Both the position numbers and the translations under genes were made by a program. From contig JADJWC010000001.1 in assembly GCA_016716565.1 (NCBI GenBank), positions 806,001-870,000 on the forward strand: a DNA stretch of 64,000 bases. Direction: 5' to 3'. Of the stretch, positions 35,003-44,265 are shown in pieces. How positions within the stretch are numbered: the first letter of the stretch is position 1; every line of letters starts with the position of its first letter. The DNA comes from a bacterium (GTDB lineage: Bacteria; Bacteroidota; Ignavibacteria; Ignavibacteriales; Ignavibacteriaceae). The notes below the pieces were generated by a model. That model worked only from the letters and a program-made list of their open reading frames with translations. It was not told the origin of the DNA and did not search any database.

Positions 35003-35971
35003 ATGAAAAATTACAAAGTAATAATAATCGGTGCCGGACCTATCGGACTTGCCTGTGGTATCGAAGCAGAGAAAAGAAATATTGACTATCTGATAATTGA
35101 AAAAGGATGTCTCGTTAATTCACTTTTTCATTATCCTACGAATATGATTTTCTTTTCAACGTCAGATCGATTGGAAATTGGCGACGTACCTTTTGTATCT
35201 CACGGTGATAAACCGACAAGAAGAGAATCTCTCGAATATTACCGCAGAGTTGCTGATGCGTGGAAATTGAAAATAAATACTTATGAAAACGTTGAAAGCA
35301 TTGAAAGAACAGAAAAACAATTCAAGGTAATCACTAATAAAAATGTGTACTCCGCATCGAATGTAATTATAGCAACGGGATTTTTCGATTACCCAAATCT
35401 TTTGAACATTCCAGGTGAAGAAAAACCGAAAGTGAAACATTATTTTGATGAAGCTCATCCGTATGCATATTTAAAACTAATTGTTGTTGGCGGAGGAAAC
35501 TCAGCAGTTGATGTTGCGCTGGAAACTTTCCGTAGAGGTTCTGAAGTTACTATGGTAATTCGTGAACCAAATCTAAAAGAGAGTATAAAGTACTGGGTTC
35601 GACCTGATATCGAAAACAGAATTAAGGAAGGAAGTATTAAAGCATATTTTAATTCTGAAGTGACTGAAACAAGAGACGATGAAGTCGATATCAAAACTCC
35701 TGATGGGAAAGTTATTATTAAAAATGATTTTGTGTTTGCGATGACAGGCTATCATCCTGATTATTCTTTCTTAAGTAAAGTCGGAATAAAAATTTCAGAA
35801 GACGAAAAACAAATTCCTTCATTCAACGAAAAAACATTTGAGACAAACATTCCGGGAATTTATCTTGCCGGGGTTGTCTGCGGCGGAATGGATACGGGCA
35901 AATGGTTTATTGAAAATGCAAGGTTTCAGGCTGCAGAGATTTTGAAGGATATTGCATCCAAAAACCGTTGA
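35003..35971 (+). CDS. ypdA: YpdA-type FAD oxidoreductase (putative bacillithiol disulfide reductase)
   Basis: 322 residues with two nucleotide-binding folds: FAD motif IIIGAGPIGLACG at the start and NADPH motif IVVGGGNSAVDVALE at ~160. The family signature KGCLVNSLFHYPTNM and the C-terminal AGVVCGGMDTGKWFIENAR are as in YpdA. Unlike thioredoxin reductase there is no CxxC active pair, which is typical of YpdA. The enzyme should reduce bacillithiol disulfide with NADPH in the cytoplasm. The bacillithiol biosynthesis genes are not in the window. A palindromic element overlaps its stop region. Confidence 0.88.
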   Translation: MKNYKVIIIGAGPIGLACGIEAEKRNIDYLIIEKGCLVNSLFHYPTNMIFFSTSDRLEIGDVPFVSHGDKPTRRESLEYYRRVADAWKLKINTYENVESIERTEKQFKVITNKNVYSASNVIIATGFFDYPNLLNIPGEEKPKVKHYFDEAHPYAYLKLIVVGGGNSAVDVALETFRRGSEVTMVIREPNLKESIKYWVRPDIENRIKEGSIKAYFNSEVTETRDDEVDIKTPDGKVIIKNDFVFAMTGYHPDYSFLSKVGIKISEDEKQIPSFNEKTFETNIPGIYLAGVVCGGMDTGKWFIENARFQAAEILKDIASKNR

Positions 35972-36063
35972 AACGGTTATAAATTATATTCCACTTCATT
36001 AACCCATGGATTAATCCGTGGGTTAATGAGAAGGATGCACATATCAAACCGTTTTAACGGTTT
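35963..36063. repeat. Composite palindromic element between ypdA and aldolase
   Basis: Three palindromes in ~100 bases: AACCGTT/AACGGTT at 35963-35978, a 30-base near-perfect palindrome at 35998-36027 (ends ATTAACCCA / TGGGTTAAT) and AAACCGTT/AACGGTTT at 36046-36063. The outer two are related, so the unit looks like one small element with matching ends. It resembles REP-type elements. Confidence 0.55.
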
Positions 36064-36211
36064 AAATAATAAGCGGGCGATACGATTACGTTGAGTCGTT
36101 TATTTGTACTTCCACCATACATCAGGCTTTATCTTAATCTGCTTTAGCCGTATTTTTAAACTACTTTTCATTGAAATTAATCATTACTTAAAAATCTAAA
36201 CGGAGTTAATT

Positions 36212-37258
36212 ATGTTAAAGAAGATTCAGGAGTTGTTAGGCAAAGAAGCTGATGAACTCTTAAGCTATAAAGCTAAATTTCCCAAAGAACAATTGCACCT
36301 TCCCGGTCCTGATTTTGTTGACCGAGTATTTTTACAAAGCGACAGAACACCAAATGTTTTGAAAAATCTAAACTGGATTTTGCACACTGGCAGATTATCA
36401 GGAACAGGTTATGTTTCTATTCTGCCGGTTGATCAGGGAATTGAACATTCAGCCGGTGCATCGTTTGCACCTAATCCAATGTATTTCGATCCTGAGAATA
36501 TTGTTAAGCTCGCAGTTGAGGGCGGATGCAATGCTTGTGCATCTACACTCGGTGTACTTGGAATGGTTTCCAGAAAATATGCTCACAAAATTCCTTTCAT
36601 ACTAAAGCTCAATCACAATGAGCTGTTGACTTACCCAAACAAATACGACCAGATAATGTTTGCTGGAGTTGAGCAGGCTTTTGATATGGGAGCTGCAGCA
36701 GTTGGCGCAACAATTTATTTTGGTTCTGACGAAAGTGCACGACAGATAATTGAAGTAAGTGAAGCATTCCAGTATGCACACGAAATGGGAATGGCAACAG
36801 TGCTCTGGTGCTATCTCAGAAATTCTGAATTCAAGAAGGATAAAGATTACCACGTATCTGCAGATTTAACCGGACAGGCGAACCATCTTGGTGTTACTAT
36901 TGAAGCGGATATCATCAAGCAGAAGCTTCCTGAAAACAACGGCGGCTATAATGCATTGAAATTCGGAAAGACTCATAAAAAAGTTTATTCCGATTTATCC
37001 ACTGACCACCCGATTGATTTGACACGCTACCAGGTAATAAATAATTATATGGGAAGAGCAGGATTGATAAACAGCGGCGGTGCTTCCGGTGAAAATGATT
37101 TTGCTGAAGCTGCAAAAACTGCAATAATAAACAAACGCGCCGGCGGTATGGGATTGATCTCAGGCCGAAAAGCTTTCCAGCGACCCATGGCGGATGGTGT
37201 AAAGCTGCTTAATCTTATCCAGGATGTGTACTTAGAAAAAGAGATAACTGTAGCGTAG
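36212..37258 (+). CDS. fbaB: Class I fructose-bisphosphate aldolase (FbaB/DhnA type)
   Basis: 348 residues. Motifs include SILPVDQGIEHSAG, KLNHNELLTYPN, GAAAVGATIYFGS, INSGGASGENDF and the Schiff-base region GLISGRKAFQRPM (Lys). The enzyme interconverts fructose-1,6-bisphosphate with glyceraldehyde-3-phosphate and DHAP in glycolysis or gluconeogenesis, without a metal. The length fits FbaB (~350). An AACGGAG ribosome-binding site supports the start. Monocistronic. Confidence 0.92.
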   Translation: MLKKIQELLGKEADELLSYKAKFPKEQLHLPGPDFVDRVFLQSDRTPNVLKNLNWILHTGRLSGTGYVSILPVDQGIEHSAGASFAPNPMYFDPENIVKLAVEGGCNACASTLGVLGMVSRKYAHKIPFILKLNHNELLTYPNKYDQIMFAGVEQAFDMGAAAVGATIYFGSDESARQIIEVSEAFQYAHEMGMATVLWCYLRNSEFKKDKDYHVSADLTGQANHLGVTIEADIIKQKLPENNGGYNALKFGKTHKKVYSDLSTDHPIDLTRYQVINNYMGRAGLINSGGASGENDFAEAAKTAIINKRAGGMGLISGRKAFQRPMADGVKLLNLIQDVYLEKEITVA

Positions 37259-37366
37259 GATTTTAGATTGTCACGGTGTGTCTAGAATCTAGATAAAGGC
37301 AATTTTAAATTATGTAATGCATCTTCCTAAAAATATAAAATAAATTAAAATTAGGAGATAATCGCA

Positions 37367-38923
37367 ATGAAATATATTATTGTCTTCATTCACTTATTCT
37401 TTTTCATTCGTGTAAACATTAATGCACAACAAGCATTAGATGAGGCAGAAAAGCTTTTTTCAGATGGAAAATATTCTGAAGCCGTCAGTATTCTAGAAGA
37501 ATTCACTAATAAGAATCCAAATAATCAAGAGGCACATTATTTTCTTGGTTATGCATATGATAAACTGAACGGTTCAGATGGGTCATTAGTTAACAAGTCT
37601 AAAATTCATTTTACACTTAAAGCATCTGAACATTTCAAAAAGGTTACAGAAATTTCACCATACTATAATGGTAAAATCTTAATTCAGGGACCTTACTCAA
37701 AGCTCACATCCATTTGGGGATGTATGGCTACAACTTATACTTTCAGAGGAGATCTTGATTCTGCGATTTGGGCATTTAATTTCGGTGAACAACAAGGTGG
37801 TTTTTACCCTGAGATTCTAGAGTATAATAAAAATGTTTTGGCGACTTGCGCACCCAATGCTATTCTTTTTACTAATGGAGATAATGATACTTTCCCTGCC
37901 TGGTTTTTACAGTTAGTGGAAAATTACAGACAAGATATAACAATAATTAATTGTAGTCTTCTCAATACACCCTGGTACATTCAGCAATTAAAACATTACT
38001 ATCCATTTAGTACGGATACGGTTGCTATTAATATGTCAGATAAGCAAATTGAACAATTATCACCAATTGAATGGAGATCTAAAGAAGTAAGTATACCTAT
38101 TCCTAAAACAACTTTTGACACTCAAGAATTAATGAAAATATATGATGTTACAGATTCATTAACTATTCATCAAGGTGAAATAAGGTTTACTATGAATAAT
38201 ACTTTGACTTCTGAAGATGTAAGAGCTATTCGTGTTCAGGATATCCTGGTTAGAGAAATAATAGAATCAAATAATTGGGAAAGACCGATATATTTTGCAA
38301 GTACCTGTTCTGATGATAACAAAATTGGCCTTCAGGATTATCTTAGGCAGGATGGATTAGCATCAAAGCTTGTCCCACAAAAAAGAAAAACTGGTGAAGA
38401 ATTTATTAATGTTGAAGTTCTAAACGGTAATTTGAAAAATTATACTTTTAATTTTTATAAGGATGAAGGGTACAATTATCATGACTTTCAACTTCTCTCT
38501 CAGAACTATTATAACCCTTTTTTAAGATTAGCTGTTTATTATCAGAGTAAGGAAGAATATCAGAATGTAATTCATACTCTGAACTATTTGGATGAAAAAA
38601 TCCCATTTAACATCGTAAAAATGAATAATGGATTACTATTTGAAATAGCTAATTTTTACTTTAAATCCGGAGATATGAATAGGTTTAATGAAATCTCATC
38701 AGCTGTTGAAGAAAATGCATTGATGGAACTTGAATCAAATCCAGATGATGTCAGTTCGTATTATAATCCATATCGTATACTCATAGAGATCTATGAGAAA
38801 AAAGAGGATTATAAGAATGTAATTTTAATTTGGAAAAAAATTGAAACTATGTATCCTAACGATTCAACCGTTAAAACAAACATTGAGAAGTATAAGAAAT
38901 TGTTACTTGATTCAAATAAATAG
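37367..38923 (+). CDS. Secreted TPR protein with TMEM260/DUF2723-like C-terminal region
   Basis: 518 residues with a signal peptide (MKYIIVFIHLFFFIRVNINA). TPR-like helices lie at ~22-75 (EAEKLFSDGKYSEAVSILEEF). The block NAILFTNGDNDTFPAWFLQ, with INCSLLNTPWYIQQLKHYY at ~165-205, closely resembles the soluble C-terminal part of DUF2723/TMEM260-type O-mannosyltransferases. Here no transmembrane part exists. The end again has TPR-like helices (~400-518). It is possibly periplasmic. The exact function is unknown; an accessory to glycosylation is one inference. Confidence 0.72.
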   Translation: MKYIIVFIHLFFFIRVNINAQQALDEAEKLFSDGKYSEAVSILEEFTNKNPNNQEAHYFLGYAYDKLNGSDGSLVNKSKIHFTLKASEHFKKVTEISPYYNGKILIQGPYSKLTSIWGCMATTYTFRGDLDSAIWAFNFGEQQGGFYPEILEYNKNVLATCAPNAILFTNGDNDTFPAWFLQLVENYRQDITIINCSLLNTPWYIQQLKHYYPFSTDTVAINMSDKQIEQLSPIEWRSKEVSIPIPKTTFDTQELMKIYDVTDSLTIHQGEIRFTMNNTLTSEDVRAIRVQDILVREIIESNNWERPIYFASTCSDDNKIGLQDYLRQDGLASKLVPQKRKTGEEFINVEVLNGNLKNYTFNFYKDEGYNYHDFQLLSQNYYNPFLRLAVYYQSKEEYQNVIHTLNYLDEKIPFNIVKMNNGLLFEIANFYFKSGDMNRFNEISSAVEENALMELESNPDDVSSYYNPYRILIEIYEKKEDYKNVILIWKKIETMYPNDSTVKTNIEKYKKLLLDSNK

Positions 38924-38961
38924 AAAAATACTATACTTTACTTAATTTAGTATGTCTTTAA

Positions 38962-39432
38962 TTATTTCTTAACCATATTCTCCGGCATCTGGACTGCAAT
39001 AACTTTTCCTTTGGCTGTAATTTCTCCATTGGCTGATAAAGTAATTTCTGAAATTACTTTTCTTCCTTTTATCTCAATTACTTTTCCACGTATTTCAAGC
39101 TCAACACCAATCGGAGTTGGTTTTAAGTAATCAACCTGTAGCGAAGCAGTAACAAACCGGAAAGGAGGTAAAGTATCAATTTCTCTACCTTCTGCTTTGT
39201 ATGCAGCTAATGCTGCGGTTCCGGTTCCGTGGCAATCAATTAAAGAAGCGATCAATCCGCCGTAAACATAACCTGGAATTGCTGTGTGATATTCTTTGGG
39301 AGTAAAACGAGTTACGATTTCATCACCTTCCCAGAAAGTTTTTATCTGGTGACCATGTTCATTTAACTTTCCGCAGCCGTAGCAATGAGCTACATCATCG
39401 GGATAATAGTCCTGTACTGCTTTTGATTTCAT
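38962..39432 (-). CDS. PaaI-type hotdog thioesterase
   Basis: 156 residues with a hotdog fold: CYGCGKLNEHGHQIKTF, IPGYVYGGLIASLIDCHGTGTA (the HGG-like loop reads VYGG), LQVDYLKPTPIGVELEIRG. The CYGCG at the N-terminus is common in a subgroup of these thioesterases. It should hydrolyse acyl-CoA thioesters; the substrate is unknown. A good GGAG ribosome-binding site precedes the ATG. A repeat lies upstream, between it and the EamA gene. Confidence 0.83.
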   Translation of the reverse strand: MKSKAVQDYYPDDVAHCYGCGKLNEHGHQIKTFWEGDEIVTRFTPKEYHTAIPGYVYGGLIASLIDCHGTGTAALAAYKAEGREIDTLPPFRFVTASLQVDYLKPTPIGVELEIRGKVIEIKGRKVISEITLSANGEITAKGKVIAVQMPENMVKK

Positions 39433-39454
39433 AATTTCTCCTTTGATTATTTAT

Positions 39455-39523
39455 TGTCACACTGAGCTCGTCGAAGTGTGACACTAAAACTGAATGTCAG
39501 TCTTCGACAGGCTCAGACTGACA
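39455..39523. repeat. Dispersed hairpin repeat, copy 2
   Basis: Two adjacent hairpins: TGTCACACT...AGTGTGACA at 39455-39483, and GTCAGTC...GACTGAC at 39496-39522 with internal TTCGACAGGCTCAG. The sequence TCGTCGAAG / CTTCGACAG is shared by both halves. Confidence 0.7.
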
Positions 39524-39532
39524 TCATTTAAG

Positions 39533-40411
39533 TTAATCTCTCAAAATCAAAATCGCACCGAGTAGAATAAACAAAACTGCAATTGTCTTCTTCAACAGGT
39601 TAGTGTCTTTAAATATCTTCCCGCCAATGACTGTTGCCCACAAAACAGAAGTTCGTTTAACAGCAAGTGTCAATGCAACTGAGGCGATACTTATAGAAAC
39701 TATTTGTGTATAGCGATATCCAATTGTGAGAACAGAAATCAATAAAATCCAGAGAACATCGGCCTTATTTATTTGCGGAGAATGATTTTCAAGCTTTCCT
39801 TTAAATGCAAAGTAAATGATAAAGAACAGCACCGCAAAATAAACGTGCTGAAATGCAGTCAATGAAATTGGAGTCAGATTCATTTTTGCTACAAGCAGCT
39901 TGTCCATCACAGAAGATGCGGTAAACAGTAATAAAGCAGCAAGAATGTATTGATGATACCTCGACTTGAAAAATACATTCAATGGGAAAAGAATTTCTTT
40001 CAGGTTTTTGCTTTCGAGAATGTATGTGCCTGCAATCAGGGAAATCAAACCAAGCACTTCGTAATATTTCAAACTTTCACCAAGAAAAATAAAAGCAAAC
40101 ACCGCAACAAATCCGGGAGTCAATGCAAGCAAAGGTAATGCATTGCTGATTTGCAAATTCTTCAATGCTGTCATCACACATAAAAATGCGGCAACACCAA
40201 TGAGAGATTTTATGAACAGAACTGATAGGTTTGAAAAGTTTATTGCGTTGTAGTCAATAAAGAAAAAGAAGGGGATTGAGAGAACAAGGTTTGCAATTGA
40301 AAGATAAAACGAAAACTGAACAGGATTGAGATTGAATAGAACTTTCTTCTGAGTTATCGCAGCAAACGCAGAAAGAAAAGATGATAGCAGTGCAATGAAA
40401 AACCAGGTCAT
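39533..40411 (-). CDS. EamA-family permease (drug/metabolite transporter)
   Basis: 292 residues with about ten predicted transmembrane helices in two EamA halves (first: FIALLSSFLSAFAAITQ, second: AALLLFTASSVMDKLL, ending AVLFILLGAILILRD). A conserved start (TWFFIALLSS) and GTYILESKN at the end of the first half match the EamA/RhaT fold. The substrate is unknown; the family exports small metabolites. It lies between two dispersed repeats. Confidence 0.85.
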   Translation of the reverse strand: MTWFFIALLSSFLSAFAAITQKKVLFNLNPVQFSFYLSIANLVLSIPFFFFIDYNAINFSNLSVLFIKSLIGVAAFLCVMTALKNLQISNALPLLALTPGFVAVFAFIFLGESLKYYEVLGLISLIAGTYILESKNLKEILFPLNVFFKSRYHQYILAALLLFTASSVMDKLLVAKMNLTPISLTAFQHVYFAVLFFIIYFAFKGKLENHSPQINKADVLWILLISVLTIGYRYTQIVSISIASVALTLAVKRTSVLWATVIGGKIFKDTNLLKKTIAVLFILLGAILILRD

Positions 40412-40444
40412 AGAAAATAAATTACTTAATTATTTTTTTTGCTT

Positions 40445-40528
40445 TGTCATTGCGAGGAAAGAATGACCGAAGCAATCTTTAACTCTGGTTCGATATGAGA
40501 TCACTTCGCTTCGCTCGTGATGACAGGG
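40445..40528. repeat. Dispersed hairpin repeat, copy 3
   Basis: Outer ends TGTCATTGCGAGGA... and ...TCGTGATGACAGG, with GAAGCAATC and GAGATCACTTCGCTTCGCTCG inside. Copy 4 at 48641 has the same arrangement. Confidence 0.75.
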
Positions 40529-40538
40529 GTAATAAATA

Positions 40539-42908
40539 TTAAAACTCCACAGCTAATTTAACGAATATATTCCTGCCCGGCTCGATGGTGATACTTCCTC
40601 TTGTTGTTGACAGATGATTCCTGTAAGCTTTATCAAAAATATTTTCTACTCCCGAATAAATTCTGAAACTGATTATAGAAAACTTTATCGAAGTTGAATT
40701 CAGTAAAAAATTGAACACAGCATAACCCGGAGTAGTTAATTCACCTTCGGCAACTTCATTCTGTTCAGCAAAAATGGTTGAAGAAACATCAGCCTGCAAG
40801 TACTCAAGAAAACTTAGCTTAAGTCCCACTCTTCCATTCAGTGGTGGAATTTCAGGAAGATTTCCGTCTGCTGTAATATCATCTCCATTAACATAAGAAG
40901 CAGTTGTGTAGAAAATGTAATCACGCCAGAAATTATAGTCTGCACTAAAATCAAATCCATAAATTCTTGCTTCACCAATATTTGTTTTGATTAATGCATT
41001 TCGTCCTTCAAAAGTACCGGGAACTTCTACAACAAGATCATTAAAGTAAGAATAGAAAAAGCTTGAAATTATTTTTAGGTTATCTGAATAATGCCGAACA
41101 CCAAAATCAATTGATTGGCCCTTCTCCGGATTTAACTCGGGATTACCGACGCGCACAACACTTCCCTGATCGATATACTGGAATCTTTCTTCAAGCGATG
41201 GCGAACGGAATGAAGCTCCAAGTCCAAGCGTTAAATCTATCGAAGGCAAAATAGAATAAATAAATCCGATGTTTACACTGTAAGAAGAATTATTGTTATT
41301 AGTGCTGTCCCAGATTACTTTTTGATTTGGTGGAGTTGTATTCAATACTCCGTTTGTAATTGTGTACACTGGGTTTAAAGTTTTCTCAGCAGTGATGTTG
41401 ATAAAATCATACCGCAATCCGACTGTAGTTGATAATCTGTCATCAAACAATTTGAATTCATCCTGTGCAAAAATTCCAAGGCTTTTATATTTTGAATTAG
41501 GAACTGGTTTTTCGCCGGTGATGACATTAGTTGTACTGACAACATTTCCTGCTGAATCTAAAACTTCAATCAACTGATAACGCTCGCGCTCACCTTTGTA
41601 GCTCCTGTCCCAGTAATCAAATCCTGCTGCAAGATTGTGGCTATCGAATAACCAGAAATTTCCTTGTAAAGTTGCGTTGTTGTTTTTGTGATCTGCACTG
41701 GGAGTAATTTTCAACACGCTTACTCTTCTTGCAGGATTTCCACCAGAAGGGGGGATATTTTGAACTATGTTCGGAATGTTTTCAACATCCCGGTTAATAA
41801 GCTGATAAGAATATTTTGCTGAAAGCTTGTAAAACACTTTGCTGATATTCTGAATTTCATATCCTGCAGAAATCAATTCACGCTTTTCAAATGGATAACG
41901 GACTTCTGCATTATCAGGAAATACAGAAGCACCGGGAATTCCAACATCATCGGCTCTGAATAACTGGTAATCAATTTTTAGTTTATGATTATCAATTGGG
42001 AAAATATTAAGCGCACCAGAAAAACTGTAATCTTCAAACTGGCTGTTGCTCAATTCGCCCTCAGGTGTTTGTGTGTTGTTTGCTTTTCTGTATGAACCGG
42101 AAAGTTTTGTCGACCAGAATGAACTTCCACCATAGACCGAGCCTCCGAACACGGACAGATCATTCACAGAATTATATTCACCAATTACATTTCCTGAAAA
42201 AGATAATCTCTCGTAAAGCTGAGGTGATTTTGTAATAATGTTTACAATTCCTCCGGTTGCACCAGATCCATAAATTGATGATGACGCACCTTTAATAACT
42301 TCAACTCTTTCAACATCATTAAGATCAACCATTGATAATCTTGCAGCAACATCTGTTGAAGTTGCTATTCTGTTTCCATCGATCAAAGTAATTACATTTT
42401 CCCTGTTCAATCCTCTTATGCTCACTTCGGTTCCCCAAATACCGTCACGAAGCAGTGATACGCCAGGTTCATTTTGCAAAATATCCGGCAATGACATTGT
42501 TGATCTCATTTGAATTTCTTCTTTTCCAACCAGTGATTCTGCAAAAGGGGAGTTGCGAAGATAATTTTCCGTACGGTTTGTGCTAACAACAACCTCATCG
42601 AGCTCGATGGCAGAGTGAATCAAATTAAAATTCTTTATAACATCAGAATTGATTTCTAATTCTGTTGAGATGCTTTTATATCCAAGACTGGAAATTTTTA
42701 TCTGATATTTTCCGGCATTCAAACCGGAGAAAGAATAAAAGCCATCAGTGTTTGAGTAAGCAAAGCTGCTGTAAGAAATGAAAACTGTGGCCCCCTGTAT
42801 TGGTAATCCGTTCTCAGAGTTAGAGATTTTTCCCTTTAATGTGAAGGTTTGTCCAAAGGATAATCCGTTAATTAAAATAAACAGCAGAAGAAAATATTTT
42901 GTTTTCAT
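40539..42908 (-). CDS. TonB-dependent outer-membrane receptor
   Basis: 789 residues with a signal peptide (MKTKYFLLLFILINGLSFG), an N-terminal carboxypeptidase-regulatory-like domain (~22-100; GKISNSENGLPIQGATVFI, SLGYKSISTELEI), a plug (~115-225; VSIRGLNRENVITLIDGNRI, VEVIKGASSSIYGSGATGG) and a 22-strand barrel ending in ...NIFVKLAVEF. There is no SusD gene beside it, so it is not a SusCD pair. The substrate is unknown. Its nearest gene, a putative metal exporter upstream on the same strand, hints at metal or chelate uptake, but weakly. Confidence 0.9.
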   Translation of the reverse strand: MKTKYFLLLFILINGLSFGQTFTLKGKISNSENGLPIQGATVFISYSSFAYSNTDGFYSFSGLNAGKYQIKISSLGYKSISTELEINSDVIKNFNLIHSAIELDEVVVSTNRTENYLRNSPFAESLVGKEEIQMRSTMSLPDILQNEPGVSLLRDGIWGTEVSIRGLNRENVITLIDGNRIATSTDVAARLSMVDLNDVERVEVIKGASSSIYGSGATGGIVNIITKSPQLYERLSFSGNVIGEYNSVNDLSVFGGSVYGGSSFWSTKLSGSYRKANNTQTPEGELSNSQFEDYSFSGALNIFPIDNHKLKIDYQLFRADDVGIPGASVFPDNAEVRYPFEKRELISAGYEIQNISKVFYKLSAKYSYQLINRDVENIPNIVQNIPPSGGNPARRVSVLKITPSADHKNNNATLQGNFWLFDSHNLAAGFDYWDRSYKGERERYQLIEVLDSAGNVVSTTNVITGEKPVPNSKYKSLGIFAQDEFKLFDDRLSTTVGLRYDFINITAEKTLNPVYTITNGVLNTTPPNQKVIWDSTNNNNSSYSVNIGFIYSILPSIDLTLGLGASFRSPSLEERFQYIDQGSVVRVGNPELNPEKGQSIDFGVRHYSDNLKIISSFFYSYFNDLVVEVPGTFEGRNALIKTNIGEARIYGFDFSADYNFWRDYIFYTTASYVNGDDITADGNLPEIPPLNGRVGLKLSFLEYLQADVSSTIFAEQNEVAEGELTTPGYAVFNFLLNSTSIKFSIISFRIYSGVENIFDKAYRNHLSTTRGSITIEPGRNIFVKLAVEF

Positions 42909-42999
42909 AATTCAAATTTAGTCTCATACTAACTTATAATTAGTGATAAAAGTCAATGCTTCGAAGTATTTATTTACTCAATAAAAAAATTGCTCAATG

Positions 43000-43839
43000 T
43001 TAAAACCCCAATAAATAAATTATTACTCCCATAATAAGTCCGAATGCAAGATTAAAAACTTTAATCAAAATGGAATCCTTTATTGAATAAGAAAGCATCG
43101 GCAGCATACCGTGTCCATCCTGCACAACAGAGCTTGTAAATAAAACAGAAAAAGGAATCAGTCCTTTTGCAAAAAGCATCACAAAAATAAAGTGTGGTCC
43201 TGATTCGGGAATTAATCCGATCAACGCTCCAAGTATTAAAAGAAGAAAAGTATAATCAGAAGTGATGCTTTCAAGATCAATAAAAGTCATTGCATACTCA
43301 ACTATAAGCAGAGCACCGAATGTCCACAGGAAGATTCTGATAAGATGCCCTTTAATAATGTGGATCCAGATATGATCTTTGAAATAATGCTTGTATCCTT
43401 CCTGATCTGGATGGTACTGTTTGAAATCACAGTCAGTGCAGGTTTGGATTTTATATTTTTTGATTATAACATCTGTCAAATAACCAGCAGCAATTCCAAT
43501 CACAAAAAGAATTGCAAAAAGAATGATTGCTGTATCCGGAATCATCGCAAGCATGACAAATGATTCATCACCTGATGTTGCAAGCATTAATCCTGTCAGA
43601 GCACCGAAGCTGATCATTCCGTGGATATAAAGTGAAACTCCTGCAAATGAACCAAGACAACCGGGCGCTGAACCGAGCAGTGATGACACAATATATTGCC
43701 TCCACCTGTTTCCTGTCTGAAGGATTGATTCAAGTTTTCCTTTTGTTTTAACATTTATAAAATCTACTGCAACCATCATCAGCAATACGAAAAACGTAAT
43801 TTTAATAGATTCCTGTAATATTAAGACAAGAATATCCAT
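43000..43839 (-). CDS. Putative multi-TM metal exporter (ArsP_2-like)
   Basis: 279 residues with about eight to ten membrane helices in two pseudo-symmetric halves. Each half has a Gly/Pro/Ser re-entrant motif (GSAPGCLGSFAGVSLYIHG and GLIPESGPHFIFVMLFAKG). DESFVML and QDGHGMLP flank these. A Cys/His-bearing loop (TCTDCDFKQYHPDQ, HIWIHIIKGH) lies between. This pattern fits the putative 10TM heavy-metal exporter family. The cargo (manganese, arsenical or other) is not known. It begins 2 bases after the stop of the broken thioesterase gene, in the same operon as the arginine decarboxylase. Confidence 0.75.
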   Translation of the reverse strand: MDILVLILQESIKITFFVLLMMVAVDFINVKTKGKLESILQTGNRWRQYIVSSLLGSAPGCLGSFAGVSLYIHGMISFGALTGLMLATSGDESFVMLAMIPDTAIILFAILFVIGIAAGYLTDVIIKKYKIQTCTDCDFKQYHPDQEGYKHYFKDHIWIHIIKGHLIRIFLWTFGALLIVEYAMTFIDLESITSDYTFLLLILGALIGLIPESGPHFIFVMLFAKGLIPFSVLFTSSVVQDGHGMLPMLSYSIKDSILIKVFNLAFGLIMGVIIYLLGF

Positions 43840-43841
43840 AG

Positions 43842-44265
43842 CTATTCTTGCAACTTGAACACATTTTCACTAATCATTTTTTGTGTGCTTTTATTGATCA
43901 TAACACATTTCTGAAATGCTTTTGCAACAACTTTTTCATTTAAACTAATTAAACAAGAGAAATGCCAAACTCCTTTCCTATATTTATCGAGCTTCAATTT
44001 ACCAACTGGTTTTGGTAGAGATGAAGCGCTTTTTATATTCAATATTTGTTGAAGCAACGACAAAATGCATGTTATTCTCTACTAAAAATTCATTTAGAAT
44101 TATTTTTTCCAACATTTTTGTCCGTAAATCTTCGAGCCAATTTATATAAACTGCGTTGTTTACATGGCCACCAGCATCAATGTTGTACGATTTAATCACA
44201 AATGTCATTTCTACACTTAAATCTGAATTTACGGGAACAGTTTCATTTTTTTCTTTCATACTCAT
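43842..44265 (-). pseudogene. Hotdog acyl-CoA thioesterase, frameshifted
   Basis: The ATG at 44265 overlaps the stop of the decarboxylase gene (ATGA). The N-terminal part has the 4-hydroxybenzoyl-CoA thioesterase pattern (YNIDAGGHVNNAVYINWLEDLR, ASTNIEYKKR) and then ends at a stop. The rest of the fold (LPKPVGKLKLDKYRKGVWHF, VVAKAFQKCVMI) continues in another frame to 43842. The break lies within 44010-44035, beside the run of five A on the coding strand at 44030-44034. It may be a base-calling error or a true pseudogene. If intact it would be a ~140-residue thioesterase, the usual size. Confidence 0.7.

Noticed and set aside
35963..36063. CRISPR-like array near ypdA
   Set aside because: The palindromes differ in sequence and spacing, and there are no regular spacers or cas genes.
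40445..40528. tRNA gene in the repeat at 40.5 kb
   Set aside because: A GGTTCGAT string recalls a T-loop, but no acceptor stem or cloverleaf can be built.
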